From assembly GCF_023380245.1 (NCBI RefSeq), contig NZ_CP093365.1, forward strand, positions 496,001 through 560,000: a stretch of 64,000 bases of DNA, given 5' to 3'. Numbering within the stretch: the stretch's first letter is position 1; the number at the start of each line of letters is the position of its first letter. This document shows positions 55,611 to 64,000 of this stretch, in pieces. The notes beneath the pieces were generated by a model. It worked only from the letters and a program-made list of their open reading frames with translations, did not search any database and had not been told where the DNA came from. This stretch comes from Bombilactobacillus thymidiniphilus (GTDB lineage: Bacteria > Bacillota > Bacilli > Lactobacillales > Lactobacillaceae). The position numbers and the translations under genes were made by a program.

Positions 55611-55712
55611 TGTAAAAACACCAACTGGATCATCTATAAGGCACAAAACCCTTTTTTAAACGCTGATATTTTGGATTTTACTGCTATTCATATTAATTTT
55701 ATAATCTGCAAC

Positions 55713-55741
55713 ACAAAAAAAGCACTTAAATTAAGTGCTTA
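55713..55741 (-). terminator. Terminator after the intact antiporter gene
   Basis: AAGCACTT-aaatt-AAGTGCTT stem with a minus-strand T run; homologous to 45208-45237. Confidence 0.85.
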
Positions 55742-55775
55742 ACTTTTAGTAAATTTGCGTCCCAATAGACTATCT

Positions 55776-57626
55776 TTATTTCGGATTACTTAAAGTGGTA
55801 TGCAATTCAGAAATTTTGTCCCAGGGTCCAGTTAAAATCAGATGATCATGTAACTGCATAATTGTTTCACCATGCGGAATCAGTGACTTTCTTTGCCGAA
55901 TAATCCTACTGATAGTAACATCCTTAGGCAGTTGCGAAATTTGAGTTCCTGCAAAATTAGGATTCAAAATCTCAAATTCAAAGATTTGCGAATGAACCGA
56001 GGTAATTAACGGTAAAATCCGTGGTGATTCAATTGCAGACCGTAAAACACCTACGCCCACATCAAACGTGTTGAAGTATTCAATATCGGCTTGTTCTAAT
56101 TTTTGGGTCATTTGACTAGTTTCTTCAAGATCAGGATTATCCAAACGAACTAAAACACGCTCGACACCATACTTTTTGGCGGCTAAAGCTAATTCATAAT
56201 TAGTTTGGGAAAAAATATGCGCGATCACTAAAATGTCAGTATCAAATACTCCCTCTTCAATCAAAGTCTTTTCATCCAAGTTACGAACTCCAGTTACCGG
56301 CGCAGTAGAATGAAAAGTTTCATAACTTTCTTGATGAGTAGTATAAAGCGAAACGTCATACCATTCTGATGGTAATTGTTGGCAAGCAGTTACGGACAAA
56401 GACGTTACACCAATGATATGAACATTAGTTTTATTAACTTGCTGTTCTTCAGGTTGATACAATTTTTTAAACATGAGCGGACCGAGTAAGCAAGTCAAGA
56501 CAGCACCTATGATAAAAGCGCCCCCTTGTTCACTAGTTAAAGCATGAATATCCTGGGCAATTGCCACACCAGATATAACTAAAGTAATCGTCGTTTCAGC
56601 CAGCCAAGTACCCGCAATAGAATTTTTCTTCGAAAAGAGCAACTGTAAACCAAAGTAACTAGGTAATTTGGCGATTAAAAAGGCAACTAATAACAGGGGG
56701 ATCAAAATTAAGGTAGTTTTGGAACTTAAAAGTGTGACAAGATTCAATTTGACACCAGTTAAAATAAAGAAAAATGGAATGAGCAAACCATAGCCAATCG
56801 CATTCAACTTCATTTCTGTACTCTTTTGTGGCTCAAGCAACTTAATCACAATACCAGCCAAGAATGCCCCTAAGATATTTTCGGCTCCAACTGACACTGC
56901 CATAACAACCAAAATGATAATAACCAAGAAAGCAAAACGCATATCCAGTTGTGTAGTCGATTTAGTAAATTTATTGAAATTTTTAAAAAAGTTGCGAAAA
57001 CGTGTCAATAAGAAGGCTGCCGCTAAAAAGACAAGTGAAAGCAGCCACAAAGTGGCACCATTGCCACTTTTAATGGAGGAATAAATAGTCAACCCTAATA
57101 AGGGAATAATTTCGCCTAAAACACCGAACAATAACAGCGTTTGTCCATAAGTATTACCTAGCAGATTATTTTCCTTCAAAATACTAATCATGACGCCTAA
57201 AGATACCGTAGCAAACAAAATTGATGATAAAAAGACATCACTGAAAAGTCCGAAGACAGCAAATAAAATGCCCAACACAATAGAAGTTACTGCAGTCAAA
57301 CCATACGCAATTATGGCAATCTTTAGTGGTGAATAGCGTGGCGCTTTTTGCGCTTTTTTAATTTCTAAAGTGGTGGTAGGTTCTGACCGTTTGAACAAAG
57401 AAAAATCAATTTCCATCCCGCTTAAAAACAACAGCATAATTGTTCCAAGCGTCGATAACGTGTCCAAAACCGAATTCATATGAATAATATTAAAGCCACT
57501 TTTACCAATAATTACACCGACAATGATTTCAGCGACTGTTGATGGAATCAGCGAAACTTTAAAGCGTGCCAAAAGCGTGGGTGTCAAAAAAGCCGCCAAC
57601 GACACAATAACTAATGAAAGATCCAT
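55776..57626 (-). CDS. CPA2-type cation/proton antiporter with TrkA-N-like domain (KefB-like)
   Basis: Membrane antiporter of 616 aa. About 12 helices in residues 1-385 (DLSLVIVSLAAFLTPTLLARF start; AENILGAFLAGIVIKLL core), then a cytoplasmic NAD-binding-like regulatory domain (INKTNVHIIGVTSLSVT, VERVLVRLDNPDLEE) and a TrkA-C-like end. Likely exchanges Na+ or K+ for H+ in pH or ion homeostasis. ATG 57626 follows AGGTGA; the GTG at 57635 is less likely. Intact parent of the truncated copy at 45271-46713. Confidence 0.88.
   Translation of the reverse strand: MDLSLVIVSLAAFLTPTLLARFKVSLIPSTVAEIIVGVIIGKSGFNIIHMNSVLDTLSTLGTIMLLFLSGMEIDFSLFKRSEPTTTLEIKKAQKAPRYSPLKIAIIAYGLTAVTSIVLGILFAVFGLFSDVFLSSILFATVSLGVMISILKENNLLGNTYGQTLLLFGVLGEIIPLLGLTIYSSIKSGNGATLWLLSLVFLAAAFLLTRFRNFFKNFNKFTKSTTQLDMRFAFLVIIILVVMAVSVGAENILGAFLAGIVIKLLEPQKSTEMKLNAIGYGLLIPFFFILTGVKLNLVTLLSSKTTLILIPLLLVAFLIAKLPSYFGLQLLFSKKNSIAGTWLAETTITLVISGVAIAQDIHALTSEQGGAFIIGAVLTCLLGPLMFKKLYQPEEQQVNKTNVHIIGVTSLSVTACQQLPSEWYDVSLYTTHQESYETFHSTAPVTGVRNLDEKTLIEEGVFDTDILVIAHIFSQTNYELALAAKKYGVERVLVRLDNPDLEETSQMTQKLEQADIEYFNTFDVGVGVLRSAIESPRILPLITSVHSQIFEFEILNPNFAGTQISQLPKDVTISRIIRQRKSLIPHGETIMQLHDHLILTGPWDKISELHTTLSNPK
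55819..56994. repeat. Long direct repeat, right copy (1,176 bp identical)
   Basis: Counterpart of 45314-46489, in the same orientation. Recombination between the two would delete the intervening 10,505 bases, including the whole peptide cluster, and leave one intact antiporter gene. Confidence 0.9.
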
Positions 57627-57635
57627 AAAAATCAC

Positions 57636-57917
57636 CTGCTACATCTTAAAATTTTTTATTTGATAAAATTACTCATAAACGCTGACAATCTCAGATTTGA
57701 GCAATCACGAATCAGATTCATGAATTATTAAAATTAATTTATCCAAGATTTTCTTTTATTGTCTTATTTTAAACGTTGTTTTCATACAATAAAATACCAA
57801 ATTAATTTTCCACAATGGCGCAAACGTTCATAAATCAGAAAAAATAACGATAATAGTCGCCACTTAAAAATATCTTTAATTAGTTCTATTAATATACTAT
57901 AGATAAATCACAAAACA
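57636..57917. other. Intergenic region between menC and antiporter genes
   Basis: About 280 AT-rich bases that must contain the antiporter promoter. No gene, RNA or strong repeat seen apart from the menC terminator at its right end. Confidence 0.5.
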
Positions 57918-57958
57918 AAAAAGTTATTTACTCATGTAATTGAGCAAATAACTTTTTT
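57918..57958 (-). terminator. Terminator of the men operon
   Basis: AAAAAAGTTATTT(A/G)CTCA / TGAGCAAATAACTTTTTT stem with a short loop and T run, directly at the menC stop. Confidence 0.9.
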
Positions 57959-59066
57959 AATCAACTTTCGGTTGTTGTGCCAACAATTTTAAGTACTCAG
58001 GATTAATTTGCATCCCAATGCCATCACCTTGTGGCACCTGTAACTGGCCATTTTTTAAATGCAAGGCGGACGTATAATCAGCGTAATAATAATGATCTGT
58101 CGCTGATAAATCAGCTGGGTAACTAAATTCGGTTAAACTTGCTAAAGCTAAATTAGCTGCCCGACCAATGCCACCTTCTAACATCCCACCACACCACAAA
58201 GGAAAGTGATACTGGCGATGTGCTTGAACAAGCTGCAAAGCAGGCGTCAAGCCGCCAATTGTTGCTAATTTCAAACTAATCACGCGACATTGCTGCAACT
58301 GGACCGCCATCACCGCATGATTCACACTATCAATCGGTTCATCAAAACAAATTTTTGTTTGTAGTTGCTGTTGCAAATTTTGGCTAGCAATTCCCTCTTG
58401 AACACTAAACGGATCTTCGATAAAACCCAGAGCTAAAGCATCAATTTGTGCTGCTAGATTAGTATCAGCTTGCATACTGCCATTGGCGTCAACAGTGACT
58501 AATGTCTGTAATTTTTGTAGCTGTAACTGCTGAATGCGTCGCAAATCTTGGTTGCCATTTACTTTTAATTTGATACGCTGATAACCGGCTTTTTGCGCTG
58601 CCTGGACTGCTGACAGCATCGCTGATGGCTCTTGCAAACCAATGCTAATCCCGACAGCTACTTCTTTGCGCCACGAGCTAGCAACACTTTGAGCCAATGC
58701 TTGTGCCAAAGGTTGCTGTTGCTCTTTAGCGTACAAATCCCAAATGGCCATATCTAGAGCAGATTTAGCAGGCTGATGATCACGAACTGCAGCCAACAAA
58801 GCATACAATTCACTAGGATGCTGAAATGATTGTTCTTTGACCAATGGCCACAAATAGTTTTCAAGGATGTCTTGAGCAATAGCTTGCGTATCAGCAGTAT
58901 AAAAAGGCGTGGCAAACGCATCTAATTCGCCATATCCCCACAAACCTTGCTCATTTTGCACCGCCACTAACGTTAATGAGCGTTTTTGCACCACTTCATG
59001 GGCGGATACAAACGGTCGCTTTAATTGCAGGGTGATCGGCAATAATTTTAATGCGACTAACTTCAT
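57957..59066 (-). CDS. menC: o-Succinylbenzoate synthase
   Basis: Enolase-superfamily enzyme of menaquinone synthesis, 369 aa, converting SHCHC to o-succinylbenzoate. Catalytic Lys in RIKLKVNG (second Lys), metal ligands in VDANG, GFIEDPF and CFDEP, and the C-terminal LKLATIGG Lys. ATG 59066 overlaps the menH stop (TAATG) and follows AAGGGAG; a longer frame to 59150 is an overlap artefact. Last gene of menF-D-H-C. Confidence 0.92.
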   Translation of the reverse strand: MKLVALKLLPITLQLKRPFVSAHEVVQKRSLTLVAVQNEQGLWGYGELDAFATPFYTADTQAIAQDILENYLWPLVKEQSFQHPSELYALLAAVRDHQPAKSALDMAIWDLYAKEQQQPLAQALAQSVASSWRKEVAVGISIGLQEPSAMLSAVQAAQKAGYQRIKLKVNGNQDLRRIQQLQLQKLQTLVTVDANGSMQADTNLAAQIDALALGFIEDPFSVQEGIASQNLQQQLQTKICFDEPIDSVNHAVMAVQLQQCRVISLKLATIGGLTPALQLVQAHRQYHFPLWCGGMLEGGIGRAANLALASLTEFSYPADLSATDHYYYADYTSALHLKNGQLQVPQGDGIGMQINPEYLKLLAQQPKVD

Positions 59067-59866
59067 TAAATCGACTCCCTTAAAATGCGCACGTAAGCTG
59101 TCGGTTGTTCGGCATGAACATTGTGCCCCGCTGTTGGCACTTCCTTCCATTGATTATTGGGCAATAAACTGGCCATTTTCTGCGCCAAATTGTGAAATTT
59201 AGGATCTTTAGCACCAGTAATTAAAGTTGTTGGAATTGCTAAATTGGCTAATCGCGGCCATAAATTAGGCATTGAACCAGTTCCCATACCTAACAAACTA
59301 GCAGCTAAAGCTCTGGGATCTTGCGCTAAGCGCTGTTGGCGAATCTGTTGCTGAATTGCAGGATCCAAATTACGTTGGGATTTAAATAATGGCAATTGTT
59401 CCCACGCATCAACAAACTCCACTAACGGAGCTTGCAATAACTGTTGAGCCTGCTGTTGATCGTGTGCTCGCCGTTGAGCACGCTCTTTAGGATCAGCTAT
59501 TCCCGCAGTACAACTTTCCAAAAATAAGTGCGCCAACATTTGAGGATACTGCAACGCAAAATATAGTGCCAAACGTCCACCCATAGAATAGCCAACTAAA
59601 TTAATTGGTTGCGTTATTGATAATTGTAATAATAATTGTCGCAAATCTTCGGCTTGGACTGGCATAGTATAACATTCTGGTGCATCAACCGGCGTACTTT
59701 GCCCGTGTCCCAACAAGTCCACCGAAATTATGGTACCTGGCAGATGCGCAGCCACCGTGGCGAAATCTTGCTGACTGCCCATAAAACCATGCAACAAAAG
59801 CCAAGTTGGTTGACCTCGACCACTCACTTTTACATAATAATCAACTTGATTAACTTTAATTTTCAT
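59066..59866 (-). CDS. menH: SHCHC synthase
   Basis: Alpha/beta hydrolase-fold lyase, 266 aa, that removes pyruvate from SEPHCHC. Motifs LLLHGFMGSQQDF, DLLGHGQS, nucleophile elbow GYSMGG and the catalytic His in AGHNVHAEQP. The 11-base overlap with menD and one-base overlap with menC show tight coupling. Confidence 0.9.
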   Translation of the reverse strand: MKIKVNQVDYYVKVSGRGQPTWLLLHGFMGSQQDFATVAAHLPGTIISVDLLGHGQSTPVDAPECYTMPVQAEDLRQLLLQLSITQPINLVGYSMGGRLALYFALQYPQMLAHLFLESCTAGIADPKERAQRRAHDQQQAQQLLQAPLVEFVDAWEQLPLFKSQRNLDPAIQQQIRQQRLAQDPRALAASLLGMGTGSMPNLWPRLANLAIPTTLITGAKDPKFHNLAQKMASLLPNNQWKEVPTAGHNVHAEQPTAYVRILRESI

Positions 59867-61592
59867 GCGTCAAATCCTGTACCCGCTTAGTTATTTCCTT
59901 AGCTAAAACTTGTTCACCTGAAACTAAATCTTCTCTGCTTGTGGGTATTTCAATAATACGTAATCCATCAGGCATTGTAGCCAGCGCTTTTTTAAGATTC
60001 TGAACTGTCGTAACTTTCATATAATCAGCTTGGTAAAGTTGTGCGATAGCAGCTATATCAATATTCAACGGTGTGCCAAAAACTTTTTCAAATTGCGTTT
60101 TTTCAGTAGCTTGTGGCAAGAAAGAAAAAATTCCCCCACCGTTATTATTTTGCACAATGATCGTCAAATTTAAGTTGTATTGCTTACCCATCATTAACCC
60201 AGTTAAATCATGAAAAAACGCCAAATCGCCGATATACAAATAAGCTGGTTGGTGCTGGCTAGCCATGGCTAAAGCAGTCGAATTAATTCCGTCAATCCCA
60301 TTAGCCCCACGATTAGCAAAAATTTTCAGTGGTTGCTGTGGATTGAAATAGTCATCGATTTCACGAATCGGCATCGAATTGCTGACAAATAAGGCTGATT
60401 TGGCTGGTAAACATTGTGCCAATGTCCTTGCCACCAATGGCTCGTTTAATTGGACTCCACACAAGCCGTTAGTCAGCGTTGCTTGAATAACGGCGTCTAA
60501 TTGTTGCCATTGCTGTATCCAGTCTGATGCTACTGGCTTAATGTCTAACTGCGGCAACACAGTTCTAGGCGTATGCGCGAGCGCTAAGGTAGTGCTTAAA
60601 GTGTGATCTAGCAAACTGCGGTTGGCATCTAAATAAATAATGGGTACATCACTTGTCGCTAACCACGAGGCTGTGGCTGCTGAAACCGGCGTTGCTCCGA
60701 AACGAAGAACTACTTCAGGACGATAACTGGCTGGCAAATTATCCCAATTTTTAAAAATCCAGTCGCCGCTTGTGATTGCTGAATCTACCCCTCGAATATT
60801 GCTCAATGGATCAGCCACCAATGGCCACTGCGCCTGTTGGGCAAAATCAACGATAGCTGCCACATCCGCTCGCTGGCAAACACTTGGCCCAGCCATCAAT
60901 AACCCTTTTTTGCCATTTAACAACTGAAATAATTGCTGGATCACCTTTTCATCCGGTTGATTGGTATTAGGCGCAATCAACGGCTTGCACGCCAAATCTG
61001 AATCCGATACCGAATTTTTCGCCACTTGCGGTAATAAAGGTTTTCGTAATGGCAAGTTGAGATGCACCGGTCCACTAGGGAAATTCAACGCTTCATAAAC
61101 ACTTTTTTGTGCTATATAAGTAAAATAATTCCTTTCGACATCTGTCAAAGCAACTGCTGGAACAGGCAAACGATAAAAGCTTTTCACTTGCTGACCATAC
61201 AAATAATCTTGTGCTAAAGTTTGTGGAGTACCAATTTCTTGCAACTCCGGCGGACGATCAGTTGTTAAAACAACCAAAGGAACGTTGCTAGATTGGGCTT
61301 CACAAATTGCTGGATAATAGTTAGCTGCAGCTGTGCCAGAAGTGCAGACTAATAAAACGGGTTGACCAGTAGTTTTCGCCAAACCTAACGCAAAAAAACC
61401 AGCTGAGCGCTCATCAATATTCACGTACAAATGCAAGCGCCCTTGATCTTCTAATTGTCCCAATAAAATCGCGATTGGCGTAGAACGTGATCCCGGTGAT
61501 AAAACGACGTTTTGTACGCCTGCTACTAGAAAAGCTGTTAAAAAAGGGCGTAATTGTTTGGTTAAATATTCTTGTCCATTATTATTTGTCAT
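59856..61592 (-). CDS. menD: SEPHCHC synthase
   Basis: Thiamine-diphosphate enzyme, 578 aa, joining isochorismate and 2-oxoglutarate. N-terminal SPGSRSTPIAI is the MenD signature, NIDERSAGFFALG carries the catalytic Glu region, and the ThDP-binding GDLAFFHDLTGL with a following NNNGGGIFSFLPQ is at the C-terminus. Only 8 bases from menF. Confidence 0.95.
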   Translation of the reverse strand: MTNNNGQEYLTKQLRPFLTAFLVAGVQNVVLSPGSRSTPIAILLGQLEDQGRLHLYVNIDERSAGFFALGLAKTTGQPVLLVCTSGTAAANYYPAICEAQSSNVPLVVLTTDRPPELQEIGTPQTLAQDYLYGQQVKSFYRLPVPAVALTDVERNYFTYIAQKSVYEALNFPSGPVHLNLPLRKPLLPQVAKNSVSDSDLACKPLIAPNTNQPDEKVIQQLFQLLNGKKGLLMAGPSVCQRADVAAIVDFAQQAQWPLVADPLSNIRGVDSAITSGDWIFKNWDNLPASYRPEVVLRFGATPVSAATASWLATSDVPIIYLDANRSLLDHTLSTTLALAHTPRTVLPQLDIKPVASDWIQQWQQLDAVIQATLTNGLCGVQLNEPLVARTLAQCLPAKSALFVSNSMPIREIDDYFNPQQPLKIFANRGANGIDGINSTALAMASQHQPAYLYIGDLAFFHDLTGLMMGKQYNLNLTIIVQNNNGGGIFSFLPQATEKTQFEKVFGTPLNIDIAAIAQLYQADYMKVTTVQNLKKALATMPDGLRIIEIPTSREDLVSGEQVLAKEITKRVQDLTHEN

Positions 61593-61599
61593 GCTATTT

Positions 61600-62877
61600 T
61601 CAATCCTTCACATTAAAAGCCAGCAATAGCGACTTTAATTTATTACTCGTTTCTTGTAATTCACTGGTCGGATCAGAGTCAGCCACAATGCCTGCCCCTG
61701 CCCATAAAGTTAGTGTTTGCTCTTTCAACAAACCACTTCTAATATTAACTGCCCACTCGCCAGTTTGCGCTAAAGTTAAATATCCGATAGGCGCACCGAA
61801 TAAGCCACGTCCTTGTAATTCTTCTTGGCAAATCAAAGTTAGTGCTGTTTGCTTAGGGTCACCCCCCAAGGCTGGTGTCGGGTGCAATTTTGCCAGAATT
61901 TGCAGCGGATCAAATCGACCATGAGCTTGAATAGGCGTAAACAAATGTTGCAAATTAGCCGTTGCCAAAATTTGAGGCTGCTTAGGATGTTGCACTTGCA
62001 AATTTAATTGCTGCAAAGCAGTTGTAATACCTTGCACAACTAATTGATGTTCGCCCAAATTTTTAGGATCCTGCAATAAAGCTTGCGCACGCTTGTGGTC
62101 AATCTTTGCATCATTAATTTTAGTCGTTGTGCCTGCTACTGCACCAGTCAAAACTTGCCCATTTGCAAATTTGACTAATCTTTCAGGAGTTGCACTAAGT
62201 AGCGCAGCATTTTTTGCTCGCAATAATATATGATAAGCATTGGGATGCTGCTTTTGCAACTGCAGCCAAATATTTTCTGGGCAATAAGAACCTAATTGTC
62301 CTTCTGCCGTTCGCGCTAACACTACTTTATTGACTTTTTGTTGCTGAATTTGTTGAACTATTTTTTCTACACTAGCCGCCCACTTTCGAGGCATAACTTC
62401 ATGATAAGCAAATAACTCAGTCGCTGCTGTTTTCAAAGCAGATTGTTGTTTGATCTGGGTAAGCAAGTTTTCCAGATCAACAGTTTGCGCACTAACAACA
62501 ATCAATTGCCACTTATTGGCATGATAACTTAGCAAAATTTTGGGAATAAAGATCAAGCCAGAACTTAATGCTCCCCAATTTTGCAAGCGAAGATCTTGCA
62601 TATCAAATAAAAACCCGCCTACCACATGCACATCTTGCCATTGGCTAGCTCCTGTTAATTGCAATTGGGAACGCACTGTATCAAGCCATTGACTCACCGC
62701 GGCAAAAGTTATTTGCTCCGTCATCGGTTGCAAAGCAATTTGGCTGGCAAATAAACGCGTACTTTGATCCGGATTTTCCCAAGCCAAAACAGGACCATCT
62801 TGCTGCCTTAACCAATTTAAAATTTTGGTGACTGCCAAATCCTCCGTCAATACTAACTTTTGCACTTTCAGTTCCAT
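61600..62877 (-). CDS. menF: Isochorismate synthase
   Basis: Chorismate-binding enzyme, 425 aa; first committed step to menaquinone. VNKVVLARTAEG, the LLSATPERLVKFANGQVLTGAVAGT block, LGEHQLVV, LHPTPALGGDPKQTAL and the RGLFGAPIGY...WAVNIRSG end are all present, including the catalytic Lys in the VNKVV segment and metal-binding Glu residues. ATG follows AAGGGG. menE, menB and menA are not in the window. Confidence 0.93.
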   Translation of the reverse strand: MELKVQKLVLTEDLAVTKILNWLRQQDGPVLAWENPDQSTRLFASQIALQPMTEQITFAAVSQWLDTVRSQLQLTGASQWQDVHVVGGFLFDMQDLRLQNWGALSSGLIFIPKILLSYHANKWQLIVVSAQTVDLENLLTQIKQQSALKTAATELFAYHEVMPRKWAASVEKIVQQIQQQKVNKVVLARTAEGQLGSYCPENIWLQLQKQHPNAYHILLRAKNAALLSATPERLVKFANGQVLTGAVAGTTTKINDAKIDHKRAQALLQDPKNLGEHQLVVQGITTALQQLNLQVQHPKQPQILATANLQHLFTPIQAHGRFDPLQILAKLHPTPALGGDPKQTALTLICQEELQGRGLFGAPIGYLTLAQTGEWAVNIRSGLLKEQTLTLWAGAGIVADSDPTSELQETSNKLKSLLLAFNVKD

Positions 62878-62895
62878 AAATAACCCCTTAGATCA

Positions 62896-62933
62896 ATAAA
62901 AAAGCCAGCATTAAGCAACGCTGACTTTATTGT
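62896..62933 (-). terminator. Terminator between the NlpC/P60 gene and menF
   Basis: AAAGTCAGCGTTG-ctt-AATGCTGGCTTTTTT (minus strand), G-T pairs allowed; it ends the hydrolase transcript and the reverse T run is weaker. Confidence 0.8.
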
Positions 62934-62955
62934 TTATTACTTTATTGTTTAATTA

Positions 62956-63639
62956 TTAATTTAAAACACGTACACCGAATGATGGGTAGAAGTAGCCGGA
63001 AATTGAACGCATGCCAACTGTTTGACCAGGAGCTGGTGCATCAATGTATTGGTTGTTACCAGCATATAAAGCCACATGATATGAAGAACCTTGTCCACCC
63101 CAGAATACTAAGTCGCCAGGTTGTAAGTCATTCAAAGAAATCTTTTGGCCAGCACTTTCTTGTGCTACTGTATAACCGCCAATATCCTTACCTAAAGCTT
63201 GTTTGAATACATAATTCATCAAACCAGAACAATCAAATGCATTTGGTCCTTTAGCACCCCAAGAATAAGGCTTGCCGTATTGAGCTTTAGCGGCATCAAT
63301 TAATTTTTGAGCTTGAGCTGAACGGGAATTATCAACCATGTCTTTAACATAGGAAGCTTTAATCCAATCATTATTTCCTAGGTTATACCATTGACCATCA
63401 TCACTGACACCAGCAACAGCCCAAGAACTACCATCTGGCACATATTGTCCCGTTAATGAAGCACCATCGTTAGGAGCTGTCCGTAAACCAATAGAAGAAC
63501 CATAAACATCAACCGTTATGCCTTGACCAACGTTAGCAGCATGTGCCGTTGTTTCTGTGTTTTGCTGAGAAACCGTTGCTGCTGAAATACCGATGAAACT
63601 CGCTGCGACTAAACTAATTAAATGTTTTTTAGAAATCAT
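62956..63639 (-). CDS. Secreted NlpC/P60 peptidoglycan hydrolase with SH3-like domain
   Basis: 227 residues. Signal peptide MISKKHLISLVAASFIGISA with probable cleavage after TTAHA; SH3b-like region (about 40-100: IGLRTAPND...WYNLGNNDWIKASYV); C-terminal NlpC/P60 domain with catalytic Cys in FDCSGLMNYVF and His in SSYHVALYAG; the third position is in YIDAPAPGQ. Cleaves gamma-D-Glu to diamino-acid bonds in the cell wall. CGGAGG ribosome site. Monocistronic. Confidence 0.92.
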   Translation of the reverse strand: MISKKHLISLVAASFIGISAATVSQQNTETTAHAANVGQGITVDVYGSSIGLRTAPNDGASLTGQYVPDGSSWAVAGVSDDGQWYNLGNNDWIKASYVKDMVDNSRSAQAQKLIDAAKAQYGKPYSWGAKGPNAFDCSGLMNYVFKQALGKDIGGYTVAQESAGQKISLNDLQPGDLVFWGGQGSSYHVALYAGNNQYIDAPAPGQTVGMRSISGYFYPSFGVRVLN

Positions 63640-63804
63640 TGATTATTCGTCCTCCGTTTGTTCATTCAAAATTATTTATTATTGATAAGTGTGAGCTATT
63701 TCGTGATGAAGCATTTTTAATAACTCGACAATGAGAATAGTACACTTGTTATGTTGCAAGAATGTTACAAACAAACAAACAAACAATTACAAAATCTATT
63801 TACT

Positions 63805-64000
63805 TTATTGCAAACGTTTAATTATTGCGTCTAATTGCCGTTGCAGCTGGTTCCAGTCATCATTCACCAATACTTGAGCAACATATTTTAAAGCTGCTGG
63901 AACTTGTAAATCCCGCTGAAACTCCACACTTCGCAAGCGCTGTTGAATCAGGTTACGTTGGTCACCTCGCGCATATAATCGTCGTTGCAAAACTGCAGGT
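63805..64000 (-). CDS. Guanylate kinase-like protein, C-terminal end (cut by window edge)
   Basis: About 64 C-terminal residues: RRLYARGDQRNLIQQRLRSVEF and YVAQVLVNDDWNQLQRQLDAII match the lid end and C-terminal VxNDD...L..II segment of guanylate kinase-fold proteins. The rest, including the P-loop, lies beyond 64000, so function is not certain. Confidence 0.6.
   Translation of the reverse strand, partial: PAVLQRRLYARGDQRNLIQQRLRSVEFQRDLQVPAALKYVAQVLVNDDWNQLQRQLDAIIKRLQ

Noticed and set aside
59067..59150. Longer MenC N-terminus starting at 59150
   Set aside because: This extension overlaps menH in another frame; ATG 59066 has AAGGGAG and begins at the conserved MenC N-terminus.

Overview
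The window looks like chromosome of a low-GC Gram-positive lactic acid bacterium (Lactobacillales, most likely Lactobacillaceae). The evidence is AT-rich DNA with strong AGGAGG-type ribosome binding sites, a pyruvoyl histidine decarboxylase operon of the Lactobacillus type, an Opp peptide transporter, HflX, a secreted NlpC/P60 hydrolase and many small decaying genes. The genus cannot be fixed from sequence alone.

Left part (1-31 kb), mostly housekeeping and transport: the end of a HelD-like helicase; a small ABC exporter; the histamine operon hdcA-hdcP-hdcB with its own promoter; a Thr/Ser exporter; a patatin; a GH13 alpha-glucosidase; a proline iminopeptidase-like hydrolase; and a histidine phosphatase. 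Next comes a graveyard (10.3-15.8 kb) of broken genes, including the remains of a type VII secretion LXG toxin locus. A four-gene glutamine-type ABC transporter, an FtsX-type ABC pair, an amino acid permease, hflX and oppABCDF follow.

Middle part (31-45 kb), defence and decay: an inositol dehydrogenase-like gene, an eroded gene-poor stretch, a DUF262 pseudogene, a helicase/methylase fragment truncated at both ends, and a type I restriction-modification locus (hsdR, hsdM, hsdS). The hsdS region has three nested pairs of inverted repeats around a silent second hsdS cassette, the layout of a DNA-inversion specificity switch. The expressed hsdS is frameshifted and both recombinase copies are truncated.

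Right part (45-64 kb): the most unusual object is a roughly 8.7 kb, very AT-rich island (46.7-55.4 kb). It lies between an intact cation/proton antiporter gene and a 5'-truncated second copy, and carries what appears to be an undescribed ribosomal peptide (RiPP) cluster. A 54-residue precursor, too short for ordinary gene calling, ends in ten perfect repeats of (Ser/Thr)-(hydrophobic) and has no cysteine. Behind it lie a cytoplasmic class A beta-lactamase-like protein, an APH-like kinase and a HopA1-like lyase (the Ser/Thr dehydration pair of class V lanthipeptides and thioamitides), a small membrane protein, two ABC transporters and a reductase resembling LtnJ. A TetR regulator is divergent, and a perfect 16-bp palindrome lies in front of the precursor. 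If alternate Ser/Thr are dehydrated and then reduced to D-Ala/D-Abu, the product would be an L,D-alternating peptide with a Trp/Phe-rich C-terminus, a ribosomal analogue of gramicidin. The modification pathway is inference; the alternation and gene content are read directly.

The window ends with a menaquinone block menF-menD-menH-menC, an NlpC/P60 hydrolase and the end of a guanylate kinase-like gene. A menC remnant on the far side of the antiporter suggests the island entered a tandemly duplicated menC-antiporter segment. No tRNA, rRNA, CRISPR array or intact insertion sequence was seen.
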